A stretch of 64,000 bases of DNA, from NCBI GenBank assembly GCA_008729055.1, contig SDUX01000008.1, positions 2,965,833 to 3,029,832 of the forward strand, given 5' to 3'. Origin of the DNA: Pyropia haitanensis. Its lineage: Eukaryota > Rhodophyta > Bangiophyceae > Bangiales > Bangiaceae. Below are positions 56,801 through 64,000 of this stretch, piece by piece. The position numbers were made by a program, and so were the translations under genes. Within the stretch, counting starts at the first letter, position 1. Every line of letters starts with the position of its first letter. The notes under the pieces were generated by a model, which worked only from the letters and a program-made list of their open reading frames with translations, was not told the DNA's origin and searched no databases.

Positions 56801-57275
56801 TGCCGCCGCCGTCACCGCCATTGCTGCCGTCTTTGCCGCTGCCGCTGCCGCCGCCGCCGTCTCGCACGTGCCGCCGCCGTCGCCGCCATTGCCGCCGCCC
56901 TTGCCGCCCCCGCCGCCACCGCCGCCGCCACCATCACGCTCCTCCCCTCAGCCGCCCCTCTGCTGTCGCCCTCCTCCGCCGCCCCCCTCCCCTCTGCTCA
57001 GCTCGCCACCCTTCGCGTCCACCAGTAAAAGAGGACCCACGCGTCGGGGCATGTTTCCGAGGTGCTCCGCCACGTCCATCGCCACAACCACGCCGCCGCC
57101 ACCACCACGCCGCCACGACCAGCCCACCACTACCACCACCCCACCACCACCACCCCGGCAGGTACCACCCCACCACGACCTCTCCGCCACCTCCACCCCG
57201 CCATCCACAACGCCGGCCACGCACACGGCCGGGGAGCTCCCCAGCTACCCCGCCACGTGCGTGACCGTCGCTAAC
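44894..57275. repeat. 12.4-kb higher-order tandem array (about 10 units of 1.05-1.46 kb)
   Basis: Units are marked by an A-rich box (CGCAAAAAAAGTAAAATAAA) starting at 44941, 45989, 47256, 48304, 49412, 50680, 51728, 53190, 54237 and 55699. Spacings are 1048, 1267, 1048, 1108, 1268, 1048, 1462, 1047 and 1462 bp. Each unit has: the A-rich box with AATAAA, a ~120-bp unique stretch, a C14-C18 run, a CCA-rich block, a CACGGCCGGGG block, and a GCC/GTC minisatellite with CTTGCACTTGTCGCCGCC subrepeats of variable copy number. By length and diagnostic variants the order is A-B-C-D-B-C-E-C-E-F. Unit 11 (57020-57275) is a diverged partial copy. Every + frame stops in the A-rich box; long open frames inside units exist on both strands but are all low complexity. 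Confidence 0.9.
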
Positions 57276-59172
57276 TCCGCGCCACCCGCAGCGCTGGTCA
57301 CCTGCACGGCCAAGCAGCGCCCTACTCACCCCGACCAGCGAGATTCCAGACAACGCCTGCCGGCGAGAGGCGCCGCCAGGGGTAGGTCTGCCGTCCACGT
57401 CGGCGGTTACCGACTCGCAGGACGCGGAGTGTGGTAGCTGGGGCGGCGGCAGCACGTGCACGCGCACCCGCCCAGGGCGGGAGCCGGCGCTGGCGCGGCG
57501 GGAGGCGCGGGCGGGGCGCAACCGCCCTCGTGGGCGGGTGCGCAACGACGAGCAGCGGCGGCAACGGCAGCGCGGCCATCGTGGCGCTCCCGCGACGGCG
57601 GAAGCCCCGTGTCGACGCACCGCCAGCGACCGCCGCGCCGTGCGCGATCGCACGCGCGCGGGCTGGGCGTCGGGGGCGGCGGGGCGGGGCCACCCGCCCG
57701 CACGCTCTACGCGTCCCACCCGCGTCCCGCCATGCACATCCCATCTCGCCCCTCACTCCCCCCCTCGCGCCATCCCCGCCACCCCGCCTTCCGTCGCCCG
57801 TTACGTCACGCACAAAACGGCGGCGGCATCGGTAGGTGGGTGGACGACAAGAAGCGCGAGTGCCAGACTAAGAGAAGCAAAAAAAAAACGGGCGGCCAAG
57901 TGCCCGTGACCCGACACCCGAGTGGGCGGGATGCGGCATGATGAACCGTACGAGTAACTGGCGGCGCGCAGGCGGGTAGGCGGGCAGGTGGGCAGGCGGG
58001 CACACGGGCGCGCCGGTGCGCGCGAGCACGGGGGCGGGAAGGCGGGCGGCAGGGGCAACCCCGGCGTCGCGCGCGGGCGGGCAGTTGGGACGCGGGCGGC
58101 GACGGAGCGGCAGACCGCGTCGCGGCGGTCCGTGGCGATCCGGTCCGTCGGGTGCTGGAGCAGCGCGGGCGGCGACGGCGGCGGCGCAGAGGCACCGGTG
58201 AGGGTCGGGACCGCGCGTCGAGCCGCGTCGGGGCACGGCTGCACTGCCGTGCGCGCCGCCGCAGCCGACCGCGAAACGGCGGCGCACGCGCACACACCGC
58301 GGGCGGCCGGCGGCGGTCATGGGCGGCGCGCTACGGCTGGTGGGGTCGTCAGCGTGGTGGGGGCGGGTGCCCACGGGGGCGGGGCGGCTCTGCTCGTGCC
58401 GCAGACCTCCTGCCAAACCCCCCCCCCTGGAGCTCGGAGGATGGGGTGGCGGCGAGGCGGGCGTGCCTGACGGCGGCAAGAGCGCTCTGTCTGCGGGTCG
58501 GTGTACCCCTCCCGCGCTCGGCGGTTCAAACGCGGCAATAGATCGTCTAGATGATCTACCCCCTCCCCTCCCCGGCCGGCGTCTGTTTGTGCTGAATCCG
58601 TGGCGGGCGGCGCCAGCGGCACGCAGACGGCCCACGTGAGCGGCTGTGGGGGCACCGGGACGGCCATTGACAGAGGCGGGGGGTGCCGTTTTTTGCCGAG
58701 CCGCTCCTGGTCCATGCCCGCCCGCGCGCGTGACGAGAGAGCGCGCGCCGCGACGCGAGCGACTGATGTGCACGGCCAAGGTCAAGGCCCTCGGATTAAA
58801 AAAAAACTCGCGAGGAAGTGCACCGTGGCGCGCATCAACTGTAAAGTAGACTGTGCCCAATAGCAGGTCAGAATCGTCTGAAGTCTCGAGTGACAGAGCT
58901 GAGGTGGAACCAGGGTTGTCCCATTCGCGACCCAAAAACAGACCAATCAGAGGCGATATCCATAATTCTCCGTGTTCCGACCATTGACGGCCACGTGGGC
59001 AGTCACTCCTTGTCGGCAGCGGCGTTGGCGGTGGCGACGGCGTCGGTGGCGGCGGCGGTGGGGCAGCGACAGCATCGCGCCCACCCCCCCCTCGCTACCC
59101 ATTGCCGCCCCCTTCCAGCACGGAGTGACTCCTCCTGTCCCCACCGCCCCCCCTCCGCGGTCTGATCGTGCC
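57276..59172. other. Right flank of the tandem array
   Basis: GC-rich, no gene supported. 57963-58060 has simple GGCGGGTAGGCGGGCA-like units. From about 58790 composition is more moderate, leading to a CCAAT box. Confidence 0.35.
58943..58950 (+). promoter_or_regulatory. CCAATCAG box
   Basis: Canonical CCAAT box 223 bp upstream of the candidate ATG at 59173, in a moderate-GC stretch typical of promoters in this window. Confidence 0.35.
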
Positions 59173-60135
59173 ATGGCCACCACCGCTGCGGAGATGTTGC
59201 AGTCCGCGACGGCGATCTTGCGGCTGACTCAGCGCCCGTCGGTCGCCGCCGCGGCCGCCGCCGACGCGCTGACGCCAGTCTTTGTGTCCCTCGGCAGTCA
59301 CCGTGTGGCGGGCGTGATCGTCGCGGGCGGGATGTTGTGGACGGCCAAGTTTGGTGCGGGAGGGGGGAGGGAAGGGTGGGACAGGCGGAACTTGCAAATG
59401 GTGGTACTGGTGATGGCAGCGGCAACCGACATGTCGGCGACGGCGGGTGGAGGGGAGGGGGGACCCACCTGCCTTCTGGGGGAGAGGAGGGCGGCGCTGG
59501 CGGTGGTGACGCCGGCGGCAGCGCGGGCGGTGTGTGGGTGCCCGCCGAGTAGCCGGCGGCGTGCACTGTGGCGGCTGTGGCGGCGGCGGCGGCAGCGGCG
59601 TTGGACGCTGCGAGCGGGCACAAGCCGCGGAGTGACTTGCTCGAGAGGAGAGAGGGGAGGAGCAGGCAACGTCGTCGCCACCATCGATCTGCCTGCCCTT
59701 GCCGACGGCGACGGCGGTGGCGGTGGCGGGCACCGCGGCCGCCGTCCCCTCCCCCGGCGCCGCTCCGAGCACAACCGTCTTGCCGCGACGCGGTTGCCCG
59801 CCGCCGCGGCGACCATCGCGGAAGCCGCCTGGTCCGCTGCGGCTGCCGCGCCGGCGGACGCCACCGCCACGTGCCGCGTCACCGCGGCCGCTTCCGTCGC
59901 GGCCCGCATCACCGTCCCCTCTCCCCTCTTGTCACCGTGTTCCCCTATCACGAGAGCAAGCTGCCAGACCGCCTCGTGTGCGAGAGCAGTGGCGCCCATT
60001 CAAAGAGCCAAAGCAAAATCAAGCCGCCGGCGTCCCAACTGGGGACACGCCCTCGCGACTGCTACAGTCCTGACAGTCCGCGTCCCGACTCGCTACCCAC
60101 CGGCCGCCGCCCCCACGCGCCGTTCTCGGTCGTGA
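59173..60135 (+). CDS. Candidate hypothetical protein (low support)
   Basis: ATG 59173 (GTGCCATGGCC) begins MATTAAEMLQSATAILRLT, then VAGVIVAGGMLWTAKFG. The first 60 residues look protein-like, with a hydrophobic segment. After about 59350 the frame becomes G-rich and repetitive. A more protein-like part resumes around 59680-59930 (VVATIDLPALADGD, AATIAEAAWSAAA). Frame shifts or an intron may lie between. No family recognised; preceded by a CCAAT box. Confidence 0.3.
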   Translation: MATTAAEMLQSATAILRLTQRPSVAAAAAADALTPVFVSLGSHRVAGVIVAGGMLWTAKFGAGGGREGWDRRNLQMVVLVMAAATDMSATAGGGEGGPTCLLGERRAALAVVTPAAARAVCGCPPSSRRRALWRLWRRRRQRRWTLRAGTSRGVTCSRGERGGAGNVVATIDLPALADGDGGGGGGHRGRRPLPRRRSEHNRLAATRLPAAAATIAEAAWSAAAAAPADATATCRVTAAASVAARITVPSPLLSPCSPITRASCQTASCARAVAPIQRAKAKSSRRRPNWGHALATATVLTVRVPTRYPPAAAPTRRSRS

Positions 60136-62070
60136 CGTGCGGCGCCAAAACGCAACAGCAAAGGGCGGCAGACCCTCGGCGGCGTGTGTGTGTCGAGACA
60201 AAGTGGGCGCGGCGGTTTTGGTTTGATTTTCTTTGACAGAAGAGGGGGGGAAGAGAACGACGTGCGCGACGCCTGCTGGGCCGGCAGCGTGGCGCGCACG
60301 GTCAGGGGAGGGCCGCTGGAGGTTGCAGGCGGCCCGGCGGCGGCGACGGCGGCCGCCGCACGGCCGCCGATGCGCGCAGAGGGGGGGGAGGGGGGCGCTC
60401 TCGCCCCGGGCGGATGGCCCAGACGGACCGATGCCGCAGCGGACGCAGTCGCACTCACCCCCCGCCCCCGTGCCGTCCCACTGGCCCTTTTTGAAATCAC
60501 CCGACGAGCATCCCACCATCCCGGCCGCGTCACCCACCGCTCGCCACCCAGCGAGGCACCCCCCCCCTCCCCACCCGCTCCCGCGTCAGCCGGCGGCCGC
60601 CACCCGACCCGCCGTGGCGCTCGCGCCGGCGTAGCACTCCCCCCCCCCCCCCAAACGGGCTGCGGCACACGCCCTCACGCCAGCACCGCAGCAACATTTC
60701 GTCGGCCTGCAGCAGCTAGCTTCTGCGGCGGTAAACGCGGGACGCTCCCGCGCGAGCCGCCACCCCCTGCACCGCCCCGTCCCGCCGCACCCCGCCGCCG
60801 CCGCCTCCCGCGCCGCCGCACCCCGCGTCCCCGCGCACCCCGCCCCGTCCCGCCGCGCGCCGGCGTCCCGCCCCACATCCGCCGCGCTGCACGGTGCCCT
60901 ATGAACCCCACTTTCCCGCGCGCCCGCCGTGACTCGCGCCACCCACCGCCGTTCCGTGAGGTCCGCGTCGGCCGCCGTCCCCCCCCGCACGCGCGCGCGA
61001 CGCGAACCGCACGGACGGCTCGCCTCAAACCGTTCCCCCCCCCCCCCCTCTGTCCTGCCCGCGCCCACTCACCGCGCCCGCGCGCGCGGCGCCCGCCCCG
61101 CCCGTTCGAGCGCCTCCTCCCGGCGTCCCGCCACCCCTGCCTCTGGCCTCGATCCCCCGTTTCCCGCCCTCCGCCCCCCGCTTCCCGCCCCTCGCCCCCC
61201 GGTTTCCGCCCCCGCCCCGCCCCGCCTTCCGGTTTCGCCTCTTGCACCGCGGCGGTGGGTGTCACGCGCGAGTATGCCGCGGCGGGAGCTGCCTACTGCT
61301 GACGACCGTTCGTGACGGCGTGTCGCCGCCGTTGCCCGCTGCTCGCTGCCGTTGCCGCCGCCGCCGCCGTTGCGGCCGCAGGCGCCGTTACGGTGGCCAC
61401 CGCCGAGTTGGTGGGGCGCGCGTGCTCGCCCACGCGGCGGTGGTGGCCGCCAACGGCGACGGCAACATTGGCGCGTCCCGGGCCACTGCCGCTCGCGCCG
61501 TCGGGGCGGTCGGTGGCGTCGGCGGTGTCTTGGCGCGCCAAGGATCGACGCAGCGACGGGTGGAGGGGCTTCCCGTTACGCCCACCGCACGCCCCCACGC
61601 TTCCACCTCTGCTGCCGCTGTCGCCACCCGCTTTCCACCCCCACGTCCACCCCGATCCGGCTGCTGCCCAGATCGCCGCACCACCCGTCGCCCCGCATGC
61701 CAACTCTGCTGTTGGTGCGACGGGCGCCGAGAGCGGCGGCGGGCGGGGACGGGCGTGGGACGGCGGCTGGCGGGGCTCGACCGCGACGCTGCCGCCGCTG
61801 CCGCTGCCGCCGCCATCACGTTGACCCCGCTCCGACCCGGCGACCACGATCCGGCGGCCGTGGAGGAGTGCGTTCAACCCGCGGTGCTCCCGGTCGAGCG
61901 CCGCACTTCCCACGACGGCGTCTTTTTCACGGTAGGTTCTGTGCTGTTTTCCTCCCTCCTCTATTGGTTTGTGCCCACCTGCTTTTTGTGTGATTCTGTT
62001 TCCCGCGCGTCTGCCGTCCGTTGACTTGCAGCCTCGTTCATCTCCCTGCCGGTCCGCGCCAGGCGGTCCT
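60136..62070. other. Region without a confident gene; possible exon and intron near 61930
   Basis: Mostly C-rich with open frames by composition. Around 61740-61930 the peptide RLAGLDRDAAA..ITLTPLRPGDHDPAAV..HDGVFFT looks coding. It is followed by GTAGGT at 61931-61936 and TTGACTTGCAG ending at 62031, a plausible 100-bp GT-AG intron. Not strong enough to call a gene. Confidence 0.25.
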
Positions 62071-62079
62071 TTTTTTTTT

Positions 62080-63240
62080 GAGGGCATGGATATCCCTGTT
62101 GCTGTCTCCCTCTTCCTGTCTGTGGGGGAGCGGGGACAGCATGCGCGGACAGAGGTGGCGTTAGAGCGCCTCCTGCTTTATCGCGCCCGCGCTGGAGAGG
62201 GGGTGTGCTGCGATGGCACTCCTTCCCTCGCGCGGCGCCACTGCCCGCTGCTGAAATACGCAGTGGGGCGGGGCGGATGTGCGAAAGGGCGGGTCGTGAA
62301 AGGACGACGACGGCGGGGCGCTGCCTCGGCGGCGCCTGTTTGTTTGACCGCGCCATCGTGCTCCATTGCCTGCGTGCGTGTGTGTGTGTTTGTGGCCTTT
62401 CCTCGGCGGCCTGTCTGCCTCGCCCCGGCCTGATCCACAACAGGTAGCTTCCGTCACTGGTGGCGGAGTTATTCCTGTGGCCTTTCTCTTCTTCCCGTGT
62501 GGTAGAGGGGGGGGGTTTTGGCGCGTGTGGATCGTTGTGGCGCTGCCCCTGTATCGCGCCCGCGCCATGCGGGGGGGGGATCGCTCCCGCGCTCCTCCCC
62601 GCTGACGCGCGGCGCCACGGCCCACTGCTATTACGCAGTGTGATGGGCAGGGGGCGGGGGGATTGGCCGTCGGTGGATGGTGACGGCGCCATGCACGTCG
62701 CGGTACTGGTTGCGCTTGTCGTTTGTCTCTCGGTCGTCTTGTTGGGTGTGCTTCTCGTTTCTCGCTCTCGCCCGACCTCCGCCGACCACCGGCCTTCGCT
62801 TCCCCTTCCCGCTCCGCAACAGGTGACTCCCTTTTGTTGGGAGCATGGGCTCTCCTGTTGCTGTTCCCCCCTTTTCGTACTCGGGGGGGGGGGCTTCGGC
62901 GGATGCGGACGGCAGTGGCGTTCGAGCGCTGCCCTTGTATCGCGCCCGCGTGCCGGAGGGGGGAAGGGGGGCCGCGCTGCCGCGCGCCTTCCCCTCCCCG
63001 CACGCGGCGCCACTCCCCGCTGCTGTTACGCAGCGGCATGGGGAGGGGGTGCGGGGTGGCCGGTGGTCGGTGGACGGCGACGGCGCCGCGCGCATGCCGC
63101 GCGGTTCCTGTTCCTGGCGCACGCACGAGGGGCGGCGGGGGGGGGGGGGGGCGCCCGTGGGCCCACCTCACCCACTACTGCCCTGCGCGCGGCGCCAGCG
63201 CACGCTGCTATTACGCAGTTTGACGGCCGGGTGAGAGGGA
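62080..63240. repeat. Diverged ~380-bp tandem repeats, three copies and a partial
   Basis: The landmark TATCGCGCCCGCG recurs near 62179, 62552 and 62938. A second landmark, CGGCGCCA...GCTGCT..TACGCAG, recurs ending near 62262, 62640, 63033 and 63219. AACAGGT(A/G) follows each earlier unit (62438, 62816). Spacings are 373-386 bp in the complete units. The copies are diverged and no frame is conserved among them. Confidence 0.7.
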
Positions 63241-63454
63241 GGGGCGGGTCGCTCATCTTCTTGATGCGCGAAAGTGCGGTGGAGCGATCTTGCGCCTTGA
63301 CCGTGCGACTGACAATTTTCGTTGTTGTCCTGGGCGCCTTTCTTCTGTGACTGTGATTGGTCTGGTACTGAATTCTGTTTTCGTTGCTGCCGCTTCGCCA
63401 CCCTTCGTCGAGCTCTTCCTGTCGTCAACACTATCCGTGCCGCCCCCCCCCCCC

Positions 63455-63810
63455 CGGCGGCGGCGAGATGTCGCTGTTGGCGGCGGCGAGATGTCGCTGT
63501 TGGCGGCGGCGCCGCCCCCTCCCTCCCGCCGGCGGCAAGGTGTCGCTGTTGGCGGTGGCGCCTGCCGGCTGGCGGCGCCGCCCCCCCCCGCTCCGACGGC
63601 GGCAATATGCTGCTTGTGGTGGCGGCGCCTGCCGGCGGGCGGCGCCTTCCCCCCACGCCGACGGCGGCAAGATGCCGCTTTAGGTGGCGGCCCGTGCCGG
63701 CCGGCGACGCCGCCCGCCCTTCCCAACGACGGCAAGTTGTCGCTGTTGGCGGTGGCACCTGCCGGCTGGCAGCGCCGCTCCCCCTCGCTCCCGACGGCGG
63801 CAAGTCGTCG
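63455..63810. repeat. ~65-bp GC-rich minisatellite
   Basis: Five to six diverged units built on GACGGCGGCAAGATGTCGCT with GTTGGCGGTGGCGCCTGCCG and a C-rich end. The first copies are shortened to 24 bp (GGCGGCGAGATGTCGCTGTT). Confidence 0.75.
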
Positions 63811-63837
63811 GTGTGAACGGCGGCGCCCGCCTGACTG

Positions 63838-64000
63838 CGGCGCCCGCCCCCCCGCCGCTGGCAGCTCCCCCCTGCCGGCGGCGTCGTCTTCCTCTTTGGG
63901 GGCGGCGCCTGCCTACTTTTGGCGCCGCCCCCCCGCCGCCGGCAGCTCCCCCCTGCCGGCGGCGTCGTCTTCCTCGCGGGGGTCGGCGCCTGCCTACTTT
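63838..64000. repeat. ~80-bp tandem repeat running off the window
   Basis: Two copies of a unit containing GGCAGCTCCCCCCTGCCGGC, GGCGTCGTCTTCCTC and GGCGCCTGCCTACTTT. The second copy is cut by the window end, so the array may continue. Confidence 0.8.

Noticed and set aside
44894..57275. Long open frames on both strands inside the array (His/Pro/Thr-rich on +, Gly/Asp/Lys-rich on -)
   Set aside because: They are open in several frames at once because the sequence lacks A and T. Peptides are simple repeats, and frames differ between units with C-run length. No single frame is kept across units.
44894..57275. CRISPR array or rDNA array
   Set aside because: Units are over 1 kb with internal minisatellites and no short identical repeats with unique spacers; no rRNA sequence is recognisable.
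57868..58935. 355-codon minus-strand frame to the right of the array
   Set aside because: Pro/Arg-rich without domain; competing frames of similar length exist on both strands.
60184..61302. 372-codon + frame
   Set aside because: Almost entirely Pro/Arg/Ala from C-rich DNA; no recognisable segment, no start context.

Overview
The window is nuclear DNA from a eukaryote with extreme G+C content. The best fit is a red alga of the Porphyra/Pyropia type (Bangiophyceae). Evidence: a full-length single-exon UPF1 helicase, other eukaryotic genes with almost no introns (SENP8-type protease, CRAL-TRIO, POT1, F-box), two secreted Hint/Hog-domain proteins, Ala/Gly/Pro-rich low-complexity proteins, and small lower-GC islands that look like terminal-inverted-repeat (TIR) transposons. 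The assignment is an inference; no rRNA or marker gene is present.

Layout. 1-348: 3' end of an animal-type haem peroxidase gene, followed by a decayed Sel1-repeat relic. 1583-7940: an unrecognised coiled-coil gene (-) and UPF1 (+), divergent around a palindromic CCAAT element. 8450-8850: a 200-bp tandem duplication. 9673-10514: SENP8/NEDP1-like protease (-). 11991-12883: a TIR element inserted 11 bp before the ATG of a large F-box/C2H2 zinc-finger gene (12895-17441, +). 18104-20753: a POT1-like telomere end-binding protein (-). 22766-28796: two tandem Hint/Hog genes (+) whose Hint cassettes are nearly identical while their ectodomains have diverged. 29080-30257: Sec14/CRAL-TRIO protein (-). 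32919-34546: a MurL-like PP-loop protein (-). 34857-39721: two inverted copies of a TIR element.

40039-44695 is a patchwork of broken gene pieces: the 5' part of DUS3, an armadillo-repeat piece and the 3' part of MCM4. Next to it is a 12.4-kb higher-order tandem array (44894-57275) with 1.05-1.46-kb units. The last 7 kb holds no confident gene. It contains diverged ~380-bp repeats and two minisatellites at the window edge.

A warning for any user of this annotation: most genes here change reading frame at long C or G runs. In 13 clear cases the shift is always in the direction expected if the run is one base too short in the assembly. I treat those genes as probably intact and give their full span, not the single-frame fragments.
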